Assembly (NCBI GenBank): GCA_025966335.1
Contig: JAICRS010000008.1
Span: 1-25,714, forward strand
Direction of reading: 5' to 3'
DNA length: 25,714 nt
DNA from: Nocardioidaceae bacterium
GTDB taxonomy: Bacteria; Actinomycetota; Actinomycetes; Propionibacteriales; Nocardioidaceae
The notes beneath the pieces are model-generated. The model had not been told where the DNA came from. It did not search any database and saw only the letters and a list, made by a program, of their open reading frames with translations. This document shows positions 16,104-23,041 of the stretch, piece by piece. Both the position numbers and the translations under genes were made by a program. Numbering within the stretch: position 1 is the stretch's first letter; each line of letters begins with the position of its first letter.

Positions 16104-16880
16104 ATGACCGAGTCGATCGTCGTGCAGGACGTGAGCAAGCGGTTCACGATGCAGTACACCCGCACGATCAAGGAGATGTCGATCGCGGCACTGCGCCGGC
16201 AGCCGCTCAAGGACACGTTCCTGGCCGTGAACGATGTCTCGTTCACCGCGCACCAGGGAGAGTCGATCGGCCTGATGGGCCTGAACGGCTCCGGCAAGAG
16301 CACGTTGCTCAAGCTGATCTCCGGGGTGATGAAGCCGGACACCGGAAAGGTGCTCACCCGGGGGAGGATCGCCGGGCTGATCGCCGCCGGAGCCGGGTTC
16401 CACCACCAGCTCACCGGTCGGGAGAACGTCTTCCTGAACGCCGCGATCCTCGGCATGAGCGAGGCCGAGACCAAGCGCAAGTTCGACCAGATCGTCGACT
16501 TCGCCGACGTGGGCAAGTTCCTCGACACCCCGGTCGGCCACTACTCGTCCGGGATGAGTGCCCGGCTCGGCTTCGCGGTCGCGGCGTTCGCCGAGTCCGA
16601 CATCTTCCTCGCCGACGAGGTGCTCGCCGTGGGGGACCGGCCGTTCAAGAAGAAGTGCATGGCCCGGATGCAGGAGATCAAGGCCGAGGGCCGCACCCTG
16701 TTCTACGTCAGCCACAGCCCCGGATCGGTCCGCAAGATGTGTGACCGAGCCCTGGTGCTCGAGAAGGGCGTTCTGGCGTTCGACGGTCCGGTCGCCGAGG
16801 GCATCCGCTTCCTCAAGTACGACACAGACAACGAGGACGACGAGACCATCGCCGACGACGAGATCGGCGCCGACATCTGA
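16104..16880 (+). CDS. Polysaccharide exporter ATP-binding protein (Wzt/TagH-like)
   Basis: The 258-residue ATPase has Walker A GLNGSGKST (59-67), signature YSSGMSARL (147-155), Walker B IFLADE (167-172) and the switch histidine in YVSHS (201-205). The stretches AGFHHQLTGREN (97-108) and VLAVGDRPFKKKC (173-185) are typical of polysaccharide and teichoic-acid exporters. It lacks the C-terminal carbohydrate-binding domain of longer Wzt proteins, as does mycobacterial Rv3781, and instead ends in about 20 acidic residues. It powers export through the permease encoded immediately upstream. No ribosome site is evident inside the permease end, so coupling by termination and restart is likely. A hairpin follows four bases after the stop. 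Confidence 0.94.
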   Translation: MTESIVVQDVSKRFTMQYTRTIKEMSIAALRRQPLKDTFLAVNDVSFTAHQGESIGLMGLNGSGKSTLLKLISGVMKPDTGKVLTRGRIAGLIAAGAGFHHQLTGRENVFLNAAILGMSEAETKRKFDQIVDFADVGKFLDTPVGHYSSGMSARLGFAVAAFAESDIFLADEVLAVGDRPFKKKCMARMQEIKAEGRTLFYVSHSPGSVRKMCDRALVLEKGVLAFDGPVAEGIRFLKYDTDNEDDETIADDEIGADI

Positions 16881-16884
16881 CCGG

Positions 16885-16899
16885 GCGGAGCCGCTCCGC
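16885..16899 (+). terminator. Short hairpin after the exporter ATPase gene
   Basis: GCGGAG, a 3-base loop and CTCCGC form a perfect 6-bp stem four bases after the stop at 16880. AT-rich sequence follows but no clean T run. It probably ends or weakens transcription of the galactan operon. Confidence 0.45.
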
Positions 16900-16900
16900 G

Positions 16901-16918
16901 AATTACAAGTTTGTAGTT
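16901..16918. promoter_or_regulatory. AT-rich dyad (possible operator) before the amidase gene
   Basis: AATTACAAGTTTGTAGTT contains the perfect inverted repeat TACAA-GT-TTGTA, extended outward by two A/T pairs after one mismatch. Such AT richness is rare in this GC-rich window. It lies about 90 bases before the amidase start and could be a regulator site or part of the promoter region. Confidence 0.35.
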
Positions 16919-16950
16919 AAAACGAAGCGCTAGCGGGCCCCTGTTACTGG

Positions 16951-16975
16951 TGTGACACTTGGTTCTCCTGTGACA
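16951..16975 (+). promoter_or_regulatory. Direct repeat TGTGACA x2 before the amidase gene
   Basis: TGTGACA occurs at 16951-16957 and again at 16969-16975, 18 bases apart, so both copies would lie on nearly the same DNA face. The gene start is at 17002. Possible binding sites for a regulator or part of the promoter; the protein is unknown. Confidence 0.3.
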
Positions 16976-17001
16976 ACTTCCCCGCGTATGGAGTGCCCGG
17001 A

Positions 17002-19932
17002 ATGCCAGAGAACAGAAGCCGTTTCGTTCTGCTTTGCCAGCAAGTCCTGGCATTCGGAACGGTGGTTGCCGTCGCGGCTCCCGCGGCCAGCATCGTCACG
17101 CTCGACATCGTCGCACCCACGCCGCCGGCGGTGACCGGGCAGGCTCCGGCGGCACAGGGAGCCGGGTCCCTCGTCGCCTCCGAGCCGGTCGAGCCGCAGG
17201 TCGCCGAGGTGCCGATCACGGGCGTCGACCCTGCCGGGCTCAAGGCTCTCACGAGCGACGCGTCGGCACCGGCGAACGCCGTCTCCGGGCAGCTCCGGCT
17301 CGCCTCGGCCGGCACGGGTACCGACGAGGAGCTGGCCGCGCTGACCGCGCCGGAACCGGTGAGCGGCTACGCCACGGTCGGGGTGACCTGGAAGCACGGC
17401 GAGCACGTGGCCGACGAGGACATCACCGTCTCGGTCCGCAGCCTGACCAACGGGACCTGGTCGGACTGGGAGGAGATTGAGTACCACGACGAGCACGCGC
17501 CCGACCCGGGCTCCGAGGAGGCGCGCACCGCACGTCCGGGTACCGACCCGATCGTCGTCGGCGACGTCGACGAGGTGCAGGTGAAGGCCGAGACCGTCGA
17601 CGGCGAGGTCCCCGCGGACATGAAGCTCGCCCTGGTCGACCCGGGTGCGAGCGCAGATGCCGTGGTGGAGGAGCCGGCCATCGACACGGCCGAGCTCGGC
17701 GGCGCCGCCGACCTGGCGCTGTCCTCGGGCGAGGTCGACGTGACCACGGACCCGGACGTCCCGGTTCCCGGCACGACGGACCCCGGTACCGACGGGGAGG
17801 GCGTGCTGACCGGCAGCGCCGCCGACGTCACCCCGAAACCGCTGATCTACTCGCGGGCCCAGTGGGGTGCCGACGAGCGGATGCGGGACAAGTCGTCGCT
17901 CGGCTACTACGAGATCCACGCCGGCTTCGTGCACCACACCGTGAACTCCAACGGTTACTCGCGCCGCCAGGTGCCGTCGCTCATGCGCGGCATCTACGCC
18001 TACCACACGCAGTCGCGCGGCTGGAGCGACATCGGCTACAACTTCATCGTCGACCGCTTCGGCCGGATCTGGGAAGGCCGCTTCGGCGGCGTGGACCGCC
18101 CGGTGGTCGGCGCCCACACGCTCGGCTACAACGAGTCCTCGTTCGCGATGTCGGCGCTCGGCAACTTCGACACCGCCCGGCCCTCCTCGGCGATGCTCGA
18201 CGCCTACGGCCGCCTGTTCGCCTGGAAGCTCTCGCTGCACGGGATCGACGCTTCGTCGACCAAGCAGTGGGTGGGCTCGAAGTACTTCCAGGCGATCAAC
18301 GGTCACCGCGACGCGGGACAGACCGCCTGCCCGGGCCGGCACCTCTATGCACAGGTCCCGGCCATCCGCTCCCTTGCGGCCGGGTACCAGCGCCCGTTCA
18401 CCAGCCGGGCCAAGAACACCAACCTCTCCGGCACGCCGTGGCCGGACCTGGTCGTGCGCGACGCAACCAACCAGCGCGCCTACCTGGTCCGGACCGCCGG
18501 TCAGGTCGACTTCGAGGACGGCGTCCGGGCCGCCGGCCGCTGGGGCCGGATGGACCTCATCACCGCCGCTGGCGACCTCACCGGGGACAACGTCCCCGAC
18601 ATGGTCGGCCGCAACCGCAGGACCGGTGCGACCGCGGTCTACCCCGGCACCGCGCAGGGCACCTTCGAGGGCGCGGTCCGGACCAGCCCCCGGTTCAACG
18701 ACGTCGACCAGCTCACCGGCGTGGGCGACATGAGCGGTGACGGCAAGAACGACCTCGTCGTCCGGCAGGAGACCACCAAGCGGCTCTACCTGTTCCGCGG
18801 CACGGACCGTGCCGGCTACCGCAAGCGGGTGCAGCTCTCCGCCGACTGGAGCCGGTTCAACCTCACCGCGGGAGTCGGCGACTTCAACGGTGACGGCGAC
18901 AACGACCTCGTCGCCCGCGACACCGACAACCGGCTGTGGCTGGTGCCCGGCAACGGCGCGCGGTCCCTGGGCACGCCGGTGATGCTGCCCTACCGGTGGG
19001 GATCGTTCGACATCATCGCCGGGATGGGTGACGCCACCAACGACGGCACGCCGGACATCATCGCCCGGAAGCGCCGTAACGGCCTCACCTTCGTCTACCC
19101 CGGCGACGGCAACGGCGGTCTCGAGCGACGCTACGGCGCGTACACCGCCTTCAAGGACGTCGACTTCCTGGCCGCGACCGGACAGCTCACCGGCAACTCC
19201 AGGGCGGACCTCGTCGGACGCGTCGGTGGACGCCTGATGGTGTACACGAACACCGGCGGGCAGAACATCGAGAGCATCGTGGACACCGGCACCGTGCTGT
19301 CGGACACCGACCTGGTGCTCAACGCCGGCGACTGGAACGGCGACGGGCACGGCGACCTGATGACCCGGTCGGCGTCCACCGGCCGGATGTACTTCCGTGC
19401 CGGCCAGGGTGGGAGCCGGTTCGCGGAGCCGGTCCAGGCGTTCCGGGGCGGCAAGCACTGGCGACGGATCGACCTGGTCGCCGCGGTCGGTGACGTGACC
19501 GGGGACGGCTACCCGGACCTGATGGGCCAGCCCCGCGGGAAGGCGATGCGGATCTACCCCGGCAACGGGAGCACCGGCTTCCGCCGGGCTTACATCGCCC
19601 ACTCCTCGATCAGCTCCACCGCGCAGATCGGGGTCGGCCTGTGGAACGGGGACGGGACGCCGGACAGCATCGTTCGGCGCACCGACGGTTCCCTGCTGTT
19701 CTTCCCGGGCAACGGGCCGGGCGGGCTGATGAACCCCAGCAAGATCGGTTCCGCCACCCGTCGCTACGACTGGATCCAGGGTGTCGGGGACGCGAACGGT
19801 GACGGCCATCCGGACGTGATGGCGCGCCAGCGTTCCAACGGGACGCTGTGGCTGCTGCCCGGGAACGGCGCGGGTTTCGACGCACGGCGGTACGTCGCCG
19901 ACGGGTTCGGCGGCTTCGACCTCAGCGGCTGA
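17002..19932 (+). CDS. Secreted N-acetylmuramoyl-L-alanine amidase (PGRP) with FG-GAP repeats
   Basis: The ATG at 17002 follows GGAG (16990-16993) with eight bases between and gives 976 residues; a GTG at 16993 is less well placed. Residues 1 to about 35 form a signal peptide (basic start, hydrophobic core, alanine-rich end). About 245 residues of mostly acidic sequence follow. The amidase_2/PGRP domain runs from about 281 (LIYSRAQWGA) to 455, with zinc-ligand candidates His312 (in HHTVNSN), His435 and Cys443 (GHRDAGQTACPG). From about 475 to the end there are nine FG-GAP/VCBS-type units with DxxGDGxxD calcium-binding loops, predicted to form a beta-propeller. It should cleave the MurNAc-L-Ala bond outside the cell, with the propeller possibly binding wall glycan or protein. 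M. tuberculosis also has a PGRP amidase (Rv3811) near glf. It is probably transcribed separately from the exporter genes. Confidence 0.93.
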   Translation: MPENRSRFVLLCQQVLAFGTVVAVAAPAASIVTLDIVAPTPPAVTGQAPAAQGAGSLVASEPVEPQVAEVPITGVDPAGLKALTSDASAPANAVSGQLRLASAGTGTDEELAALTAPEPVSGYATVGVTWKHGEHVADEDITVSVRSLTNGTWSDWEEIEYHDEHAPDPGSEEARTARPGTDPIVVGDVDEVQVKAETVDGEVPADMKLALVDPGASADAVVEEPAIDTAELGGAADLALSSGEVDVTTDPDVPVPGTTDPGTDGEGVLTGSAADVTPKPLIYSRAQWGADERMRDKSSLGYYEIHAGFVHHTVNSNGYSRRQVPSLMRGIYAYHTQSRGWSDIGYNFIVDRFGRIWEGRFGGVDRPVVGAHTLGYNESSFAMSALGNFDTARPSSAMLDAYGRLFAWKLSLHGIDASSTKQWVGSKYFQAINGHRDAGQTACPGRHLYAQVPAIRSLAAGYQRPFTSRAKNTNLSGTPWPDLVVRDATNQRAYLVRTAGQVDFEDGVRAAGRWGRMDLITAAGDLTGDNVPDMVGRNRRTGATAVYPGTAQGTFEGAVRTSPRFNDVDQLTGVGDMSGDGKNDLVVRQETTKRLYLFRGTDRAGYRKRVQLSADWSRFNLTAGVGDFNGDGDNDLVARDTDNRLWLVPGNGARSLGTPVMLPYRWGSFDIIAGMGDATNDGTPDIIARKRRNGLTFVYPGDGNGGLERRYGAYTAFKDVDFLAATGQLTGNSRADLVGRVGGRLMVYTNTGGQNIESIVDTGTVLSDTDLVLNAGDWNGDGHGDLMTRSASTGRMYFRAGQGGSRFAEPVQAFRGGKHWRRIDLVAAVGDVTGDGYPDLMGQPRGKAMRIYPGNGSTGFRRAYIAHSSISSTAQIGVGLWNGDGTPDSIVRRTDGSLLFFPGNGPGGLMNPSKIGSATRRYDWIQGVGDANGDGHPDVMARQRSNGTLWLLPGNGAGFDARRYVADGFGGFDLSG
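18571..19830 (+). repeat. Nine coding FG-GAP repeats, period about 150 bases
   Basis: Calcium-loop motifs start at 18571, 18724, 18877, 19027, 19180, 19327, 19489, 19636 and 19786, spaced 147-162 bases (49-54 residues). Seven keep the GDxxGDG or GDxxNDG form. The fifth (GQLTGNSRAD) and eighth (GLWNGDGTPD) are degenerate. The repeats are similar at protein level but have diverged in DNA, so they are not a recent duplication. Confidence 0.85.
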
Positions 19933-19944
19933 CCGGCCCGGAGC

Positions 19945-20697
19945 TCACGAGGAGGGGGTGGCCCGCAGCTGCGTGGTCGCCCTCTCCTGCTCGTGGCGGC
20001 GGTCCCACAGCGTCTCGTCCGGGTTCGCCACCCAGACCGTGGACGCGCCCTCCAGCAGCGGCGAGACCAGCGTGCCGAGTCCCGCTCCGGTGCACGGGTT
20101 GACGTCGGTGAGCAGGCGTCCGCCGGCGGTCACCCTCGGGTCCGCGGCGCAGCCGGCGAGCAGCCCCGCCTGGTCCAGGACCAAGCCGTTCCCCCGCCAG
20201 GCCGGGTCGGCGGGCAGCGGCGGGTCGTAGGGCACGAACGTGTCCGGCTGGGCCAGCACCACCGCGCCGTAGTCGGTGACGCCCTCGGGCAGCGGATGCG
20301 CGAACCTCGCGCCGAGGGGACGCAGCGAGATCGCGACCACCGGCATGTCGGGGGACGCCGCGGCGTACCGGTCGACCCCGTCCGGCCCGCACACCACCAG
20401 GTCGGCCTCGCGCTGCAGGGACCGGTCGGCGGTGACACACAGGCCACCGGACCACGCCGCGCCCAGCCACACGGCCCCCAGCCAGTGGGTGGGCAGGTCG
20501 ACCAGCACCAGGCCGCCGCGCTCGACGTCGAGCTCGTCCTGCACCAGGCCGGCGGTCTTGCTGACCCAGTTCGCGTAGGTGACCACCGACAGCTCTACCC
20601 GCTCCCCGGTCGCGTCGTCGTAGAAGGTCACCAGGGGCCGGGCCGGGGCCGAGCGGAGCTCCCTGGCCAGTGCGTCGGCGAAGGTCGAGGCGGTCAC
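19945..20697 (-). CDS. TIGR03089 family protein
   Basis: The protein is 250 residues from the GTG at 20697; a GTG at 20706 is the alternative. TAGAGT lies exactly seven bases before 20697, which supports that start and a leaderless transcript. The sequence resembles the N-terminal part of AMP-forming acyl-CoA synthetases (ANL superfamily): FYDDATGERVELSVVTYANWVSKTAGLV at the start, then LVDLPTHWLGAVWLGAAWSGGLCV (64-87). It stops before the adenylate-forming core, and no ATP-binding P-loop of the STGTTGxPK type is visible. Such truncated proteins are conserved in actinobacteria as TIGR03089; M. tuberculosis has one (Rv3268) near manB and an LCP gene. The function is unknown and an enzyme activity should not be assumed. 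It ends 12 bases from the convergent amidase gene. Confidence 0.85.
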   Translation of the reverse strand: MTASTFADALARELRSAPARPLVTFYDDATGERVELSVVTYANWVSKTAGLVQDELDVERGGLVLVDLPTHWLGAVWLGAAWSGGLCVTADRSLQREADLVVCGPDGVDRYAAASPDMPVVAISLRPLGARFAHPLPEGVTDYGAVVLAQPDTFVPYDPPLPADPAWRGNGLVLDQAGLLAGCAADPRVTAGGRLLTDVNPCTGAGLGTLVSPLLEGASTVWVANPDETLWDRRHEQERATTQLRATPSS

Positions 20698-20704
20698 GGC
20701 CTGC

Positions 20705-20710
20705 ACTCTA
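20705..20710 (-). promoter_or_regulatory. -10-like TAGAGT before the TIGR03089 gene
   Basis: TAGAGT on the minus strand fits TANNNT and is seven bases from the GTG at 20697. It overlaps the 8-bp palindrome CTACGTAG (20708-20715) in the 33-base interval shared with the divergent guanylyltransferase gene. Confidence 0.4.
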
Positions 20711-20730
20711 CGTAGTGGCAGGATGCGCGC

Positions 20731-21789
20731 ATGGCCCAGGATGTCGAGGCGATCATCGTTGCCGGCGGTTTCGGGACCCGGCTCCTGCCGCTGACCGCCC
20801 GTCACCCCAAGCACCTGCTCGACGTCGGCGGGGTGCCGTTCCTCGAGCACCAGCTCGCCCGACTCTCCCGCGCAGGTGTGGACCACGTCGTGCTCGCCAC
20901 CTCCTACCGGGCCGACCGGTTCGAGCCGGTGCTCGGCGACGGCAGCCGGTGGGACCTGCGGCTGGACTACGTCCAGGAGGGCGAGCCGCTGGGAACGGCC
21001 GGTGCGATCCGCAACGTGGCCACAGCCCTGCGCGATGATCCGGACGGAGCGGTGGTGATCCTGAACGGTGACATCCTGTCCGGACACGATCTCTCGGCGC
21101 AGCTGGCGGACTTCCGACGCCCGCGGGAGGGGCGCCAGGTGGACGTCTCGCTGCACCTGGTCGAGGTCGCGGACGCACGTGCCTTCGGCTGCGTCCCCAC
21201 CGATGCCGCTGGGCGGGTGACCGGCTTCATCGAGAAGTCCGAGCACCCGGTCACCAACCAGGTCAACGCAGGCTGTTACGTGTTCCGCCGCAGCGTGATC
21301 GACGAGATCCCTCCGGGCCGCGTGGTCTCGGTGGAGCGGGAGACGTTTCCCGGGCTGGTGGAGGCGGGACGGCTCGTGGTCGGCTTCGTCGACACGGCCT
21401 ACTGGCGCGACGTGGGTACGCCGTCCGCGCTGGTCGCCGCGTCCAAGGAGCTGGTCCTCGGGCTGGCGCCGAGCGCGGCCGTCGACGCGGAGCCGTCCGG
21501 GGCCCGGATCTCCGCCGACGCCGACGTCGCGAGCACGGCCACGGTCAACGCAGGGTCGCTGGTCGCCGCCGGTGCACGCGTCGGCGACGATGCCGTGGTC
21601 TCCGGCAGCGTGGTGATGGCCGGTGCGGTGGTGCATGCCGGGGCCGAGCTGGTCGACTCGGTGGTCGGCCCCGGCGCCACGATCGGGAAGGGCGTCCGGC
21701 TGGAGGGGGCGACCATCGGTGACGACGCCCGCATCGGGGCCGGCACGGTGCTCCGCGACGCGAAGGTCGACTGCGCGGTCGAGATCTAG
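20731..21789 (+). CDS. manC: Mannose-1-phosphate guanylyltransferase
   Basis: The ATG at 20731 follows AGGA (20720-20723) with seven bases between. The 352-residue protein has the nucleotidyltransferase signature AGGFGTRLLPLT (11-22), the lysine in HPKHLL (25-30), LGTAGAIRN (87-95) and LNGD (111-114). AFGCVPTD, NQVNAGCYVF and YWRDVGTP follow, a series I recognise from mycobacterial Rv3264c (named manB there, manC in most bacteria). The last 90 or so residues show hexapeptide-repeat character (left-handed beta-helix). The enzyme makes GDP-mannose from mannose-1-phosphate and GTP, the donor for mannosylated lipids, glycans and proteins. A related heptose-1-phosphate guanylyltransferase is a less likely alternative. 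Its stop shares a CTAG with the convergent membrane-protein gene. Confidence 0.88.
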   Translation: MAQDVEAIIVAGGFGTRLLPLTARHPKHLLDVGGVPFLEHQLARLSRAGVDHVVLATSYRADRFEPVLGDGSRWDLRLDYVQEGEPLGTAGAIRNVATALRDDPDGAVVILNGDILSGHDLSAQLADFRRPREGRQVDVSLHLVEVADARAFGCVPTDAAGRVTGFIEKSEHPVTNQVNAGCYVFRRSVIDEIPPGRVVSVERETFPGLVEAGRLVVGFVDTAYWRDVGTPSALVAASKELVLGLAPSAAVDAEPSGARISADADVASTATVNAGSLVAAGARVGDDAVVSGSVVMAGAVVHAGAELVDSVVGPGATIGKGVRLEGATIGDDARIGAGTVLRDAKVDCAVEI

Positions 21790-22256
21790 ACGACTCCTAC
21801 GCGGATCAGCCATTCCACACCGCCGAGGACCGCGACGAACCGCAGCCACCGCCCGACCAGCCCGAGCACCAGGAACAGGCTCAGGTTCATCCGCAGCTGT
21901 CCGGCGAGGACGGCCAGGATCGCGAACGGCGGCAGCCCGGTCAGCGCCGAGACGAAGACCAGCCCGCCGGCGAACAGCGGCCGCTCGTCGGTCCGGGTGC
22001 GCCACTGGACCAGCCGCTGCTGGGCCTTGGGCCGTTCGATCCGGCGCTTGATCCAGCCCCACTCCAGCGAGCTCGCGCCGATGTAGTACCAGATCACCTT
22101 GCCCAGCATCTGCCCGGCCGCGGCCACGAACCCGAGCAGCCACACCTGGTCGATGTCGGCCACCGCGGCCCGCAGCCCGAGGTATGCCTCGATGTTGATG
22201 AGCGGGATGAGCGCAGAGGCGAAACCGATCGCCAGCAGTGCGAGCAGGTCGCGCAC
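21786..22256 (-). CDS. Small VTT/DedA-like membrane protein
   Basis: The GTG at 22256 lies seven bases after the DUF3105 stop and gives 156 residues; the open frame upstream is a shadow of that gene. Hydrophobic stretches at about 4-27, 38-60, 95-118 and 124-150 predict a polytopic protein. The segments GQMLGKVIWYYIG (48-60) and FAILAVLAGQLRMNLSLFLVLGLVGRWLRF (111-140), with conserved glycine, arginine and phenylalanine, resemble the VTT (SNARE-associated, DedA) domain. Some DedA-family proteins are linked to recycling of undecaprenyl phosphate or to lipid scrambling; that would fit a cell-wall region, but for this short member it is inference. It is probably the last gene of the cofD operon. 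Confidence 0.72.
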   Translation of the reverse strand: MRDLLALLAIGFASALIPLINIEAYLGLRAAVADIDQVWLLGFVAAAGQMLGKVIWYYIGASSLEWGWIKRRIERPKAQQRLVQWRTRTDERPLFAGGLVFVSALTGLPPFAILAVLAGQLRMNLSLFLVLGLVGRWLRFVAVLGGVEWLIRVGVV

Positions 22257-22263
22257 CCGGGTC

Positions 22264-22998
22264 TCAGGCCGCGTTCGGCTCGGGCGAGTCGGTGTAGGGG
22301 TAGTCCTCCATGAAGTCGGCGACGACCTCGCCGCTCGGCTTCTCGCAGTACTGCCAGATGCCCTTGGCCTCGCCGGCCTCGCCGTTGCCCTCACGACCCA
22401 CGGACCAGTGGGTGAGCGCGACGTGGGTGCCCTCCGGGAACGCCTTGCCGTCCTCCGAGGTCCACGGCGCAGCGATGAACTTGTCCTCGAACTGCTGCGA
22501 GTCCTCGAACTTGCTGGCGATCGCCTTGACCTCGGTCAGCGCGTCGTCGTCCTCCGCGATGGTCTCGTCGTACCAGAGGATCGTGTAGCCGTGCTCGAGG
22601 TTGTGCACGAGGTACTCCACCTGCGGCCGGTCGCCCACGGCGTAGAACTTGCGTCCGAACGGCGCCGCGCTCGGGTAGTGCGGGCCGAACGCCGGCGGGC
22701 CGAACTCGTAGAAGATCTTCTCGCCGACCGGCTTGTGGTCCGAGACGCCCTCGGCCGCCTCGGTCGTGATGTCCTGGCATCCGGCCTGACCGGCGGCAGC
22801 TCCGAGCGTCTCCAGGTCACCGGCGCTTGCCCGCTCCTCCTTGATCAACGGGTACGCGCCAAGACCGATGATCACCAGCCCGACCACGACGCAGGCCGCG
22901 ATGATCGCGTAGGTGCGACGCTTCTCGGAACGCTGCTGCTCTCGTCGCATCTGCTCGACGACTGCACGGCGGTCTTTGTCCTTACTCGACTTGGCCAC
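22264..22998 (-). CDS. DUF3105 domain membrane-anchored protein
   Basis: The protein is 244 residues from the GTG at 22998. A strongly basic, charged N-terminus (1-29) precedes one membrane segment (about 30-51), so the rest should be outside the cytoplasm. The C-terminal part (about 70-235) matches what I know of DUF3105: a cysteine in AGCQD, FYEFGPPAFGPHYP, YLVHNLEHGYTILWYD and a second cysteine in WQYCEKP. The histidines around HNLEHG look like a metal or active site, but no function is established. It starts 43 bases after cofE and is followed by the VTT-like gene at seven bases, so the pair is likely co-transcribed with the F420 genes. A role in F420 metabolism is not implied by sequence. 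Confidence 0.85.
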   Translation of the reverse strand: MAKSSKDKDRRAVVEQMRREQQRSEKRRTYAIIAACVVVGLVIIGLGAYPLIKEERASAGDLETLGAAAGQAGCQDITTEAAEGVSDHKPVGEKIFYEFGPPAFGPHYPSAAPFGRKFYAVGDRPQVEYLVHNLEHGYTILWYDETIAEDDDALTEVKAIASKFEDSQQFEDKFIAAPWTSEDGKAFPEGTHVALTHWSVGREGNGEAGEAKGIWQYCEKPSGEVVADFMEDYPYTDSPEPNAA

Positions 22999-23041
22999 GT
23001 GTCAGGCTCTCATTTCAGGTTCGGGGGAGTCCGGAGGAAGT

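Noticed and set aside
16943..16975. MtrA-type binding site upstream of the amidase gene
   Set aside because: GTTAC/GTGAC repeats are present, but their spacing does not match what I recall of MtrA sites, so I only report the repeats.
16930..19809. Antisense open frame of 959 codons opposite the amidase gene
   Set aside because: It mirrors the GC-rich codon pattern of the amidase gene, has no recognisable domain and no ribosome site. The plus-strand frame has clear signal peptide, zinc ligands and repeats.
18571..19830. Regular 150-base spacing read as a CRISPR or recent tandem duplication
   Set aside because: The similarity is at protein level (FG-GAP loops); the DNA of the units is diverged and fully coding.
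20698..22143. N-terminal extension joining the TIGR03089 frame to a 732-codon gene
   Set aside because: The extension lies opposite the guanylyltransferase gene and has shadow composition. The TIGR03089 protein is complete from 20697.
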